From Gemmatimonadaceae bacterium (lineage in GTDB: Bacteria > Gemmatimonadota > Gemmatimonadetes > Gemmatimonadales > Gemmatimonadaceae): DNA of 64,000 bases. Below are positions 8,059 to 17,380 of this stretch, one piece after another; within the stretch, counting starts at the first letter, position 1, and each line of letters begins with the position of its first letter. The position numbers and the translations under genes were made by a program. The notes beneath the pieces are model-generated. The model did no database searches. It was not told the origin of the DNA and worked only from the letters and a program-made list of their open reading frames with translations. The stretch is from positions 1-64,000 of the forward strand of contig JADKJT010000017.1 in the NCBI GenBank assembly GCA_016720905.1, written 5' to 3'.

Positions 8059-10820
8059 GCGTCCAATTGGTCGAGCTTGCGGCGCAACAGCGCGAGCCGA
8101 GCCTGCCAGTCGGCGGCCTTGGCGCGCTCGGCGTCCACAATGGCCGGTGGCGCCTTGGCCATGAACTTTTCGTTGGACAAGCGACCCAGCAGGGCATCGA
8201 GCGCCTGTTGCAACTGCGCAATTTCCGCCGACAGCCGCAGCCGTTCCTTCTCCAGATCGATCATGCCGGCCAGCGGCACGTGGATTGTGACCCGCTGACC
8301 GACAATGCTGGCGGCCGCCTCGCGCGGTGTGTCCCCGCTCACCGTGATGGCGGCCCGCGTGAACGATCCAATCACGGCGGCTTGCGTAGCCACCACGTCA
8401 ACCGATTCGCTGGTGGGATTGACGATCGCGGTGATCATCGCGCCCGGTGTGACGTTGTATTCGGCACGCACCTGCCGAATGCCTTGCACGGCCTCACGCG
8501 CCGACTCGAACAGCGCCACGAGTGCGCGCTCGCGGTCGGATACCGCACCGGCCACGCGCGCCGTTGGCCAGGCGGCCTGCGCCAGGAACTCCCCATCCGG
8601 CGTTTGCGGAAGATGTTGCCAGAGTGCTTCGGTGATGAACGGGATCATCGGCTGCAACAGTCGCAACGCACCATCGAACGCGTGCGCGAGCACGGCGCGC
8701 GCGACTTCGCGATCGGCACCACCCTCGGCGAACAGTCGTGGCTTGATGGACTCCAGATACCAGTCTGCCAACTCGTTCCAGACGAACCGCCGCGCCGCTT
8801 CGGCATACTCCGACAGTCGCAGTCCACGACCACGCTCGGCGTCAGTCCATGTCAAGCCGTTGGCGGGACGTGCTGGTCCCAGCGCGGCGTTGCACTCGTC
8901 GATGGCGGTGTCGAGACGCTCGAGAATCCACGCGTCGGCGGCCGTCAGTGATCCGTCGGCCAGCGCCGCCAGCGATTGCACCGGCTCGGTGCCCACGCGC
9001 GACAGCAGGAACCGACCGATGTTCCAGAGCTTGGTGCAGAAGTTGCGGCCAGGCGCGAACGACTTGTCCAGGTCGTTGGGGTCGAGCATGACATCGACAC
9101 CAAGACCCAACCCGGCAACCATCGTCCAGCGCAACGCGTCGGCTCCATAAAGGCGCACCACGTCCAGCGGATCGATGCCGTTGCCCAGTGACTTGGACAT
9201 CTTGCGATGAACCATGTCGCGCACCGTTCCGTGCAGGTACACCGTGTGAAACGGCGACTGGCCCATGAACCAGCAGCCCGACATCACCATGCGCGAGACC
9301 CAGAAGAACAGGATCTCCGGTGCGGTGACGAGTACGTCGCCGGGATAGAACGCCTTGAGGTCCGCGCTGTCCGCGTTGGGCCAGCCAAGCGTCGAGATGG
9401 GCCACAGCCACGACGAGAACCATGTGTCGAGCACATCTTCATCCTGACGCACCGTGCCGCCGCACGTGGGGCAGTTCGAGACATCGTGACGGGAAACAAT
9501 CGGCGCCTGATCACAGGCGTCGCAGTACCAGACGGGGACGCGATGGCCCCACCAGATCTGGCGCGAGATGTTCCAGTCGCGAATCCCTTCCAGCCAGTTC
9601 ACGTACACCGCTTCCCAGCGGTCGGGCAGAATGCGCAGTTCGCCACTGCGCAGCACGCCGAGCGCCTTTTCCGCCAGCGGCTGCATCCGCACAAACCACT
9701 GGTCCGACAGACGCGGCTCCACCACCGTGTCGCAGCGATAGCAGTGCCGAACACTGTGCTGATGCGGTTCGACCTTCACCAACGCGCCCGCTGCCTCCAG
9801 CATCGCGACAATCTTCGTGCGTGCCTCGAATCGATCGAGACCCGCCAACGCGGACGGCACGCGACCGGCAGCCGATTCGACTTCGCGCACCACGCCTGCC
9901 GCATCGATGATCACCGGCATGGCGAGCGCATGCCGCTTGCCGACTTCGAAATCGTTGGGGTCGTGGGCGGGCGTGATCTTCACCGCCCCCGAGCCGAACG
10001 CGGGATCGGTGTAAGTGTCGGCCACCACCGGTATGCGCACACCGTTGAGCGGCAGCACCACGTCCCGACCCACAAACGCGAGATAGCGCTCGTCGTCCGG
10101 GTGCACCGCCACGGCGACGTCGCCCAACATCGTCTCCGGTCGCGTGGTTGCTACGATCACGCTGTGTGAAGGATCGTCCGCCAGCACGTAGCGCAGGTGA
10201 TACAGCTTGCCCGCCGTGTCCGTGAACTCCGCCTCCTCATCGGACAGCGAGGTGCCACAACGCGGGCACCAATGGATGACCCGGTGGCCCTTGTACACCA
10301 GGCCGTCCTCGTGCAGGCGGACAAACGCCTCGCGCACCGCCACCGAAAGCTCGGGCGAGAACGTGTAGGCCGTGCGCGACCAGTCGGCACTCGATCCGAT
10401 GGCCTTCAACTGCGTGAGGATTTCGCCGCCCGTTTGTTCGACGAATTCCGCCACGCGCGATACAAAGGCCGACCGCCCGACATCGAATCGCGTCTGGCCT
10501 TCCGCCGCCAACTGCTTTTCAACGACGTTCTGCGTGGCGATGCCGGCGTGATCCGTACCCGGCAGCCACAGCGCCTCGTCGCCGGCCATGCGTCGCCAGC
10601 GGATCAGCACGTCCTGCACGGTGTTGTTGAGACCGTGACCCACGTGCAGCACCGCCGTCACATTGGGCGGCGGCATCACAATCACATAGGGCTCACGCGT
10701 GGTGGCCCGCGCCGCATCGGCGACAAAGACGCCATGTTCGGTCCAGCGCGGATACCACTCGGCTTCAGTTGTCGCAGCGTCGTACTGCGGGGGCAGCGGA
10801 TTCAGGTCGGGCAAAGTCAT
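8055..10820 (-). CDS. valS: valyl-tRNA synthetase
   Basis: Class Ia synthetase charging tRNA-Val, with post-transfer editing of Thr. The 921 residues are close to the family norm. The HIGH-like motif is HVGH at residues 59-62 and the KMSKS loop is at about residue 538. Between them lies the CP1 editing domain (VATTRPETMLGDVAVAVHP). A Cys-rich knuckle (CDACD ... CPTCG) precedes the catalytic continuation. The C-terminal coiled arm (EKERLRLSAEIAQLQQAL) is the usual ValRS tRNA-binding coil. The gene is intact and overlaps the downstream lipoprotein gene by 4 bp. Confidence 0.98.
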   Translation of the reverse strand: MTLPDLNPLPPQYDAATTEAEWYPRWTEHGVFVADAARATTREPYVIVMPPPNVTAVLHVGHGLNNTVQDVLIRWRRMAGDEALWLPGTDHAGIATQNVVEKQLAAEGQTRFDVGRSAFVSRVAEFVEQTGGEILTQLKAIGSSADWSRTAYTFSPELSVAVREAFVRLHEDGLVYKGHRVIHWCPRCGTSLSDEEAEFTDTAGKLYHLRYVLADDPSHSVIVATTRPETMLGDVAVAVHPDDERYLAFVGRDVVLPLNGVRIPVVADTYTDPAFGSGAVKITPAHDPNDFEVGKRHALAMPVIIDAAGVVREVESAAGRVPSALAGLDRFEARTKIVAMLEAAGALVKVEPHQHSVRHCYRCDTVVEPRLSDQWFVRMQPLAEKALGVLRSGELRILPDRWEAVYVNWLEGIRDWNISRQIWWGHRVPVWYCDACDQAPIVSRHDVSNCPTCGGTVRQDEDVLDTWFSSWLWPISTLGWPNADSADLKAFYPGDVLVTAPEILFFWVSRMVMSGCWFMGQSPFHTVYLHGTVRDMVHRKMSKSLGNGIDPLDVVRLYGADALRWTMVAGLGLGVDVMLDPNDLDKSFAPGRNFCTKLWNIGRFLLSRVGTEPVQSLAALADGSLTAADAWILERLDTAIDECNAALGPARPANGLTWTDAERGRGLRLSEYAEAARRFVWNELADWYLESIKPRLFAEGGADREVARAVLAHAFDGALRLLQPMIPFITEALWQHLPQTPDGEFLAQAAWPTARVAGAVSDRERALVALFESAREAVQGIRQVRAEYNVTPGAMITAIVNPTSESVDVVATQAAVIGSFTRAAITVSGDTPREAAASIVGQRVTIHVPLAGMIDLEKERLRLSAEIAQLQQALDALLGRLSNEKFMAKAPPAIVDAERAKAADWQARLALLRRKLDQLDA

Positions 10821-10829
10821 CCGGGGAAG

Positions 10830-11384
10830 CTAGCGATCCGTCGCAGACTGACCAGCGCGCGAACGGTCAGTATCCCGGACCGTGAGGCTGTCCATCACGT
10901 CCTGCACATCCGGCACCCCCCGCGCCAGCGTCAGCGCATGCGCCAACTCCCTTTCACTGTGCACCCAGCCGGTGAGCTCAATGGTGCCATCGCCGATCGC
11001 CCCGATATCGATCGCCCGGCCGCGCAGCGTCGGATCGTTCCGGAACACCTCCAAAACGCGCGCCTCCAACTCGGCTTCGTCCGGATGTGACCACGCGCTG
11101 TCGTACTCTTCCGGGAGATAGGCCCCGTCAGTGTCCCCACCCTCGTCGTCATCAGCCAACATCTCCGATGCGTCCGGTGGCGTGTCGGCCGCTCCCGACT
11201 CGTCCTGCTCATCGGGCTGTCTCCGTTTCCGGGCGCCGCGAACACGAGATGTCAGGCCATCCAGCCCACCACTTCGTTCGGCCAGGACAACCCCCAGAGC
11301 CAGCCCGGTGACGGCGCCGAGTGCAACGAGCAGGAGCATACGACTGCGCTGCTGTCTGCGAGGGCGGAAACGTAGTCTGGACAT
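10830..11384 (-). CDS. BON-domain membrane-anchored protein
   Basis: Protein of 184 residues. A basic start is followed by one transmembrane segment (LLLVALGAVTGLALGVVLAE), an acidic linker (DEQDESGAADTPPDASEML), then a single BON domain (about residues 110-175, RVLEVFRNDPTLRGRAIDIG, ELTGWVHSERE). BON domains bind phospholipid or act in envelope stress proteins such as OsmY. The ATG at 11384 is chosen over longer in-frame extensions because a clear GGAGGGA ribosome site lies 6 bp upstream and the transmembrane helix starts soon after. It is the first gene of the minus-strand block, 10 bp before valS, and diverges from thrS. Confidence 0.85.
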   Translation of the reverse strand: MSRLRFRPRRQQRSRMLLLVALGAVTGLALGVVLAERSGGLDGLTSRVRGARKRRQPDEQDESGAADTPPDASEMLADDDEGGDTDGAYLPEEYDSAWSHPDEAELEARVLEVFRNDPTLRGRAIDIGAIGDGTIELTGWVHSERELAHALTLARGVPDVQDVMDSLTVRDTDRSRAGQSATDR

Positions 11385-11491
11385 GCACTTCCCTCCGGTG
11401 GAACAGGGGTCAGCTGGTGGCGCCTCACTACATACAACGATAACTTCTCCCGTTACGCGCGTGCACCTGCCCACTCTGGAAATCGCAACAC

Positions 11492-13495
11492 ATGATCGAC
11501 GCTCCGCTTGCCGCCTCGCCTGCCGACCAGATGATTGTCCTGACGCTGCCCGATGGTTCCACCCGCGAGGTCCCGGCGGGAACCTTGGGGCGGGATGTCG
11601 TGGCAACCATTGGTGCCCGGCTGCTGCAGGCGTCCATCGCGGTGGCGGTGAACGGCGAGGTGCAGGATCTCATGACGCCGCTGCGGACGTCGGGGGCCTT
11701 TGTCGTCATCACCGAAAAGGACCCGCGCGCGCTGGCGGTGCTGCGTCATTCGGGCGCGCACATTCTGGCGACCGCAGTGCGTCGTCTGCGGCCGGATGCC
11801 AAAATCGGATTCGGCCCGGCCATCGACGACGGCTTCTACTACGATTTCGAGGTCGACAAGCCGTTCACCCCCGAGGATCTCACGGCGTTCGAAGCCGAGA
11901 TGAAGAAGGTGGTAAGCGAGAAGCTCCCCTTCGTGCGCGAGGAAGTGACGCTGGCCCTCGCGCGACAGCGCTTCGTGGACGATCCGCTGAAACTCGAGCG
12001 CCTTGATGATTTCGAGGGCTCCGATGAAGTGATCTCCACCTACACCGACGGTCCGTTCGTCGATCTGTGCCGGGGGCCCCACGTCGCCGACACGTCGTAC
12101 CTGAAGCACTTCAAGCTCCTCACCATTGCCGGCGCCTATTGGCGCGGTGACGTGAAGCGGCAGATGCTGCAGCGCATCTACGCCACGGCCTTCTTCAAGA
12201 AGGACGAGCTGGACGCGCACCTGCACCAGATCGAGGAGGCGAAGAAGCGCGATCATCGCGTGCTGGGTCGCGCGCTCGACCTGTTCCAACTGTTCCCGGT
12301 GGCGCCCGGTGCGGTGTTCTGGACACCCAAGGGCACGATGCTGTACAACACGCTGGAGGCGTTCGTGCGCGAGCGTCAGCAGGAGGCGTTCAAGGAAATC
12401 AAGACGCCGTTGTTGTACAACAAGGCCCTCTGGGAGCAATCGGGGCATTGGGGCAAGTATCGCGAGAACATGTTCCTCGTGCTGGACAGCGAATCGGGTG
12501 AGCATGACATGTCGCTCAAGCCCATGAACTGCCAATCGCATCATCTGTACTTTGCCTCCCACAAGCATTCCTATCGTGAACTGCCCATGCGGTACGTCAC
12601 GTTCGACGTGCTGCACCGGAACGAACTGTCCGGCGCCCTGTCGGGGCTCACGCGGGTTCGGCAGTTTGCGCAGGACGATTGTCACGTCTATCTGCGCGAG
12701 GATCAGATTGCGGACGAGGTGCAGTTCCTGATGGACTTCATTCTTGGCTACTACGAGACGTTCGGGCTCACGGCCAGGCTCAAGTTCGCCACACGTCCCG
12801 AGCAACGCATTGGCAGTGATGACCTGTGGGACCGGGCCGAGGCCGCGCTGCGCGCCGCGCTCGAGTCGACCGGGCGTGAATACGAAATGAAAGAGGGCGA
12901 CGGCGCGTTCTACGGTCCCAAGATCGACTTCGACGTCACGGACAGCATCGGTCGCGCCTGGCAACTGGGCACCATTCAGCTGGACTACAACGCGCCGGAG
13001 CGATTCGACCTGTCGTACACGGGCGAAGACAACACGGCGCATCGTCCGGTGGTCATTCATCGCGCGGTCTCCGGATCGTTCGAGCGATTCATTGCCATTC
13101 TCATCGAACACTTCGCGGGCGCGTTCCCGGTATGGCTGGCGCCGGAACAGGTGCGGGTGATCCCTATTGCCATCGATTTCAACGCGCACGCGGAAGCGCT
13201 TGTGGCGCAACTCAAGGCGCTGGGGGTACGGGCCACACTGGATGCGCGCAACGAGACGCTCAACTACCGCATTCGCGAAGGCGAAATGCAGAAAGTCCCG
13301 TACATGTGCGTCATTGGTCGACGCGAAGCCGACGAGAATACGGTCGCGCTCCGCACGCGCGGAGCGGGCAAGAAGCAGGATATCCTCGCGTTCGACGCCT
13401 TCGTGGCACGTCTGACCGAGGAGATCCGGACGCGCGCGCTGGTTCCGGCGCCGCCATCCGCCACCGCGTCGACGGAAACGGAGGCGGCGTCGTGA
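11492..13495 (+). CDS. thrS: threonyl-tRNA synthetase
   Basis: Class II synthetase charging tRNA-Thr, cytosolic. The 667 residues comprise a TGS domain (TLPDGSTREVPAGTLG), the second additional editing domain with its HxxxH (HSGAHILATA) and YTDGPFVDLCRGPH, the catalytic core with MNCQSHHLYF carrying the zinc-binding Cys, GGLTRVRQF-like motif 2 (LSGLTRVRQFAQDD) and PVVIHRAVSGSFERF, and a C-terminal anticodon-binding domain (APEQVRVIPIA). No T-box leader or attenuator is evident in the 107-bp divergent gap to the BON gene. The stop codon overlaps the next gene's GTG start (GTGA). Confidence 0.98.
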   Translation: MIDAPLAASPADQMIVLTLPDGSTREVPAGTLGRDVVATIGARLLQASIAVAVNGEVQDLMTPLRTSGAFVVITEKDPRALAVLRHSGAHILATAVRRLRPDAKIGFGPAIDDGFYYDFEVDKPFTPEDLTAFEAEMKKVVSEKLPFVREEVTLALARQRFVDDPLKLERLDDFEGSDEVISTYTDGPFVDLCRGPHVADTSYLKHFKLLTIAGAYWRGDVKRQMLQRIYATAFFKKDELDAHLHQIEEAKKRDHRVLGRALDLFQLFPVAPGAVFWTPKGTMLYNTLEAFVRERQQEAFKEIKTPLLYNKALWEQSGHWGKYRENMFLVLDSESGEHDMSLKPMNCQSHHLYFASHKHSYRELPMRYVTFDVLHRNELSGALSGLTRVRQFAQDDCHVYLREDQIADEVQFLMDFILGYYETFGLTARLKFATRPEQRIGSDDLWDRAEAALRAALESTGREYEMKEGDGAFYGPKIDFDVTDSIGRAWQLGTIQLDYNAPERFDLSYTGEDNTAHRPVVIHRAVSGSFERFIAILIEHFAGAFPVWLAPEQVRVIPIAIDFNAHAEALVAQLKALGVRATLDARNETLNYRIREGEMQKVPYMCVIGRREADENTVALRTRGAGKKQDILAFDAFVARLTEEIRTRALVPAPPSATASTETEAAS

Positions 13496-14739
13496 CCCCG
13501 GAAGCCCTGCTGGACCTGTTCGTGTTGTCGCCCGTCGGACTGGTCGAGGTCGATGAAGAAGGGAAGGTGGAAGTCGCCAATCTTGCGGCCCGCAACCTGT
13601 TGACGCCGTTCACCCGCGACGGCACGCTCGACGACCTGTTCTCGGCGCTGGGATCCGTCGCACCCGACCTTGCGGCGCGGGTGCGCGGATATGCGGCGCC
13701 GCGCGGGGTGATTGTGGAGTCGATCGAGCTGATCGCTCCGGGTGTCGGCCGTGGTGTCCAGTTGTCGCTGGTCAAAGTCTCGCCAACCCGCATCGTGGCG
13801 GTGGCGACCGATGCCAGCGGCCTCGCGCACGCCCGCGGTCTGGTCGCGCAGCTTGAGCAGCGACTGCAGGCGGTTGAAGGGTCGGTTCGCGACTACGCGA
13901 TCTATACGATCACCGGCGAGGGCATCGTCGCATCGTGGAGTGCGGCGGCCGAACGGGTGCATCAATGGTCGGCGGCCGATATGGTGGGACGATCGGCGGC
14001 GATGCTGCTGGCGGGAGACGCCGGAGGCGATGCGCATGTGCAGGAGGCGCTGTCACTGGCGGCGCGAAACGGCTGGTCGGAGGAAGAGGGCTATCGACTG
14101 CGCTCTGATGGCTCGTCGTTCTGGGCCACCACCATCGTGACGGCGCTGCGGGGGGCCGATGGCGAAGCGGTGGGGTTTACGGTCGTCACCCGCGACCTGT
14201 CCGAGCGCCGCAAGTTCGAGGAGGCCGTGCGCGATGATGCGACCAGCAACACGGACTACCTGACCGGTGCCTCCACGCGTCGCGCGTTCTTCGATGTGGC
14301 ATCGTCGGAGGTGGCGCGGGCACGGCGCTACGGCCAGCCCCTGTCGTTGCTCCTGGTCGCGCCGGACAATTTTCGCGACATCGTCGATTCGCATGGCGAG
14401 GAGTTCGCCAGCGAGTGGCTGCGCTCCATCGCCAATATCTGTCGACAGGAGTCGCGCACCACCGATGTACTCGGACGCGTGGGCGGTGAGGAGTTTGCCG
14501 TGCTGCTGCCCAGCACCGAATTGTCGGGCGGACTGGTGTTGGCGGAACGCATTCGCGAGCGCATGCAACGCAATGTCTTTCCCGGTGAGCTGAAGGGATT
14601 GCGGTGCACGCTCTCGGTCGGTGTAGCCGAAGTGCTCGATGAAATCACCACGGTGGAGGGACTGCTCGCCGCGTCCGCCACGGCGGTCGAACGGGCGAAG
14701 CTCGCGGGCATGAACCTCGTGGTTGGCTACGACGTCTGA
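13492..14739 (+). CDS. PAS-GGDEF diguanylate cyclase
   Basis: Predicted cytosolic sensor-cyclase of 415 residues making c-di-GMP. An N-terminal PAS-like region (LLDLFVLSPVGLVEVDEEG) is followed by a second PAS with PAC (TITGEGIVASWSAAAERVHQW ... VTRDLSERRKFEEAV), then a GGDEF domain. The active-site loop is GGEEF at residues 331-335. The inhibitory I-site RxxD is present as RTTD exactly five residues before it, so product feedback inhibition is expected. No EAL domain is seen. The GTG at 13492 overlaps the thrS stop; an upstream in-frame extension lies inside thrS and is not credible. Translational coupling to thrS is odd for a signalling protein. The PAS ligand is unknown. Confidence 0.92.
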   Translation: MTPEALLDLFVLSPVGLVEVDEEGKVEVANLAARNLLTPFTRDGTLDDLFSALGSVAPDLAARVRGYAAPRGVIVESIELIAPGVGRGVQLSLVKVSPTRIVAVATDASGLAHARGLVAQLEQRLQAVEGSVRDYAIYTITGEGIVASWSAAAERVHQWSAADMVGRSAAMLLAGDAGGDAHVQEALSLAARNGWSEEEGYRLRSDGSSFWATTIVTALRGADGEAVGFTVVTRDLSERRKFEEAVRDDATSNTDYLTGASTRRAFFDVASSEVARARRYGQPLSLLLVAPDNFRDIVDSHGEEFASEWLRSIANICRQESRTTDVLGRVGGEEFAVLLPSTELSGGLVLAERIRERMQRNVFPGELKGLRCTLSVGVAEVLDEITTVEGLLAASATAVERAKLAGMNLVVGYDV

Positions 14740-15059
14740 TGACCGATCCGGTCCTTGCCGCCGATCCGAGCCTCGCGGCCATTTACCGCGCGGTGGCCGT
14801 CGTCAAGGGCATCATCGCCTTCGGATTCGTGTGCGTGCTGGTGTGGCGCGTGCGTTCGGCCCCCATCTCGAAAGGGCGCGTGTGCGTGTATTGCCTGTGC
14901 GTCGGGTCCATGATCGGTGCGGTCGCGCTGCTGGTGTCGCAGCGGACGTTTGGGATAGTGCCGTTCATGTTCGAGGGGGCGCTATTGAGCGCGCCGCTAT
15001 TGGCGTTGAGCGACAAGCAGGCATGGATGTCGGGCGGAACGGGCGAGGATCAGGGCTGA
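14739..15059 (+). CDS. small membrane protein of unknown function
   Basis: A 106-residue protein with three hydrophobic stretches (GIIAFGFVCVLVW, CVYCLCVGSMIGAVALLV and IVPFMFEGALLSAPLLAL), probably an inner-membrane protein. Its ATG overlaps the stop of the diguanylate cyclase gene (TGATG), so the two are probably co-translated, and it may serve as a membrane partner of the cyclase. No family was recognised. Cysteines in the second segment (CVYCLC) are noticeable. Confidence 0.72.
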   Translation: MTDPVLAADPSLAAIYRAVAVVKGIIAFGFVCVLVWRVRSAPISKGRVCVYCLCVGSMIGAVALLVSQRTFGIVPFMFEGALLSAPLLALSDKQAWMSGGTGEDQG

Positions 15060-15174
15060 GGGAGGACCGCCCCCGCCAATCCCGCAATCGATTATTTTCC
15101 CGTATTCCCCCCGGGGAACCGCCCGAGCCTCCGCCCGAGTGAACCGGCGCCTGTATGCGCCCCAATCCAGCACC

Positions 15175-16386
15175 ATGACCGAACTTTCCCGCCAGCCTGT
15201 CATCGTCGGTGCGGCCCGCACCCCGATCGGGCGGTATCTCGGGGGCTTGAGCCCTCTTTCGGCGCCTGAGCTTGGCGCCATTGCGATTCGTGCCGCTCTG
15301 CAACGCAGCGGCGTGGCTGCCGACCAGGTCCAGGAAGTCATCATGGGCCATGTGCTGCAGGGCGGGACAGGGCAGGCACCGGGGCGCCAGGCCATGCTGA
15401 AGGCGGGGATCCCGTCCTCGGTATCGGCGGTGACCATCAATAAGGTGTGCGGATCTGGCCTCAAGGCCGTCATGCTGGCGGCGCAGGCCATCAAGGCGGG
15501 CGATGCGCAGGTCATCATCGCCGGCGGCCAGGAATCGATGTCCAACGCGCCTCACTACGTGTATGGCATGCGCGGCGGGGTGAAGATCGGCGATCAGACC
15601 ATGGTGGACGGCATGATCAAGGACGGGCTGTGGTGCGGCACGTGCGACGTCCATATGGGCGTACACGCCGGCTACACGGCCACTAAGGCCGGCATCACGC
15701 GCGAGCAGCAGGATGCGTTCTCGGCGGCCTCGCATCGCAAGGCGGTCGCTGCACAGCAGGCGGGGAAATTCACGGCCGAGATCGTGCCGGTGGAAATCGC
15801 TGGTCGCAAGGGCCCGACGGTCATCAGCACCGATGAAGGCCCGCGCGCCGATACCACCGAAGAGTCGCTGGCCAAGTTGCGCCCGGCGTTTCCCGCGGCG
15901 GGTGTGGACAGCAGCACGCTCAGTGTCACGGCGGGCAACGCTTCAACGCTCAACGACGGTGCGGCGGCGGTAGTGGTCACGTCCGAGGGGTATGCGCGTC
16001 AACACGGGCTGACGATTCTCGCCCGCATCACCGGGTACGCCACCGGTGCCGGCGATCCGCGTGATCTGTTCTTCGCGCCCATCACGGCCGTGAAAAACCT
16101 GATGCACAAAACCGGCACGTCCATCAACGACTTCGATCTGATCGAGGCGAATGAGGCGTTCGCGTCGCAGGCGTTGGCCGATGGCGCGGGTCTGGGATGG
16201 GACGCCGACCGCGTCAACGTGCACGGCGGCGCCATTGCGCTGGGCCATCCCATCGGCGCCAGCGGCACGCGCGTGTTGGTCACCCTGCTACATGCCTTGG
16301 CCGATCGCCACCTGCGCACCGGACTGGTGACGCTCTGCCTGGGCGGTGGCGACGCAGTGGCGCTGTATGTGGAACGCGTCGGCTGA
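15175..16386 (+). CDS. acetyl-CoA C-acetyltransferase (thiolase)
   Basis: Thiolase II family enzyme of 403 residues, condensing or cleaving acetoacetyl-CoA-type substrates. The nucleophilic Cys lies in NKVCGSGLKAVMLA, the catalytic His in HGGAIALGHPIGASG, and the second active-site Cys in TLCLGGGDAVAL; the last motif replaces the usual GGGxG(I/V)A with GGGDAVA. The ATG at 15175 begins directly before the conserved PVIVGAARTPIGRY; a GTG 36 bp upstream is possible. Together with the dehydrogenases downstream it forms a short-chain beta-oxidation or butanoyl-CoA module. Confidence 0.95.
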   Translation: MTELSRQPVIVGAARTPIGRYLGGLSPLSAPELGAIAIRAALQRSGVAADQVQEVIMGHVLQGGTGQAPGRQAMLKAGIPSSVSAVTINKVCGSGLKAVMLAAQAIKAGDAQVIIAGGQESMSNAPHYVYGMRGGVKIGDQTMVDGMIKDGLWCGTCDVHMGVHAGYTATKAGITREQQDAFSAASHRKAVAAQQAGKFTAEIVPVEIAGRKGPTVISTDEGPRADTTEESLAKLRPAFPAAGVDSSTLSVTAGNASTLNDGAAAVVVTSEGYARQHGLTILARITGYATGAGDPRDLFFAPITAVKNLMHKTGTSINDFDLIEANEAFASQALADGAGLGWDADRVNVHGGAIALGHPIGASGTRVLVTLLHALADRHLRTGLVTLCLGGGDAVALYVERVG

Positions 16387-16414
16387 CGCCGACCTGACAC
16401 TGACAGCGAGCCCG

Positions 16415-17380
16415 GTGACCGTGCCGCGACCAGTCCGTCCGTTCGCGATCGAGCCCGACAAATGGCGCGCCCCTGCCGACGGGCCACGGTGGCTGTATGC
16501 GCAACCGGGACGATTGCGGGCCATCTGGCGACTGACGGCGTTCGGGTTGGCCTTACTGGTCTTTCAGCCGGTAACGGAATCGATCCTTGCGCCGCTGTTC
16601 GGCGTGATGTCGCGCGCCGTCGGTGAGCCGGTGGCGGCCTATCCGTGGATCACGCTCACCAGCGTCGTTGCCGCCCTCGTGCTTGCCCTCCGCGTGATCG
16701 ACGAGGTGCCGTGGCGGGCCGCGGCGCTTGGAGAGGGCACCTGGCGTCCGCGCGTCTTGTTGTTCGGACTGCTGCTGGGGGCGGCCGCGATCACGTTCAC
16801 CGTGGTGGCGCTGTGGGCCACCGGTAGCGCGCACATCCAGGCAGTGTCTGATAGCCTGGGCGCCGTCGGCACCGAATCGAATACGTGGGCGCCCAGTGCG
16901 CTGCGCGTCGCGATGGTGCTGGCGCCGGCGGCGCTGTGGGAAGAACTGGTGTTTCGCGGCTATTTGTGGTCGGTGGCAGAAGATGCGGGTGGCGTCGCCC
17001 TTGCCCGCTGGGCGACCGCGGTCGCGTTTGGAGCGGTTCATGTGCTCAATCCAGGCGCCGGCCTGTGGTCGACAGCTGTAGTGACCCTGGCCGGTTTCTG
17101 TCTTGGCGCCGTGCGTGAGCGTACCGGGAGTCTGGGCGCCGCGTGGCTGGCGCATTTCGCCTGGAATTGGGTGATGGCGGCGGTATTGCACGTGCCGGTA
17201 AGTGGTATGTCCTTTGAGATGCCTGGATATCGCACGGTCGTGCGCGGCGCGACCTGGTGGACGGGAGGCGAATGGGGACCGGAAGGCGGCGGGGCCGCAT
17301 TGCTCGTCATGAGCGGCGCCCTGCTACTCTCCATGCAACCCGCGGGACTGAGACTTTTCCGAACGAGGAGCAGCGTGTGA
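16415..17380 (+). CDS. CPBP-family intramembrane glutamic endopeptidase
   Basis: Polytopic membrane protein of the CPBP (CAAX protease and bacteriocin-processing, Abi) family. The EExxxR-type motif is WEELVFRGYLW, the second motif FGAVHVLNP carries the conserved His, and the last motif is HFAWNWV; all catalytic positions are present. Several hydrophobic helices precede the motifs. The start is uncertain: GTG 16415 avoids overlap with the thiolase gene, while in-frame ATGs at 16346 and 16367 would overlap it. The stop overlaps the next gene's ATG. Its place between thiolase and 3-hydroxyacyl-CoA dehydrogenase genes is unusual; the substrate is unknown. Confidence 0.87.
   Translation: MTVPRPVRPFAIEPDKWRAPADGPRWLYAQPGRLRAIWRLTAFGLALLVFQPVTESILAPLFGVMSRAVGEPVAAYPWITLTSVVAALVLALRVIDEVPWRAAALGEGTWRPRVLLFGLLLGAAAITFTVVALWATGSAHIQAVSDSLGAVGTESNTWAPSALRVAMVLAPAALWEELVFRGYLWSVAEDAGGVALARWATAVAFGAVHVLNPGAGLWSTAVVTLAGFCLGAVRERTGSLGAAWLAHFAWNWVMAAVLHVPVSGMSFEMPGYRTVVRGATWWTGGEWGPEGGGAALLVMSGALLLSMQPAGLRLFRTRSSV

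Noticed and set aside
11385..11491. T-box or attenuator leader for thrS or valS
   Set aside because: The 107-bp divergent gap has no specifier-loop or anti-terminator pattern that I can see.
11453..13210. 585-codon open frame on the minus strand
   Set aside because: It lies opposite thrS; an artefact of GC-rich codon usage with no protein-like motifs.
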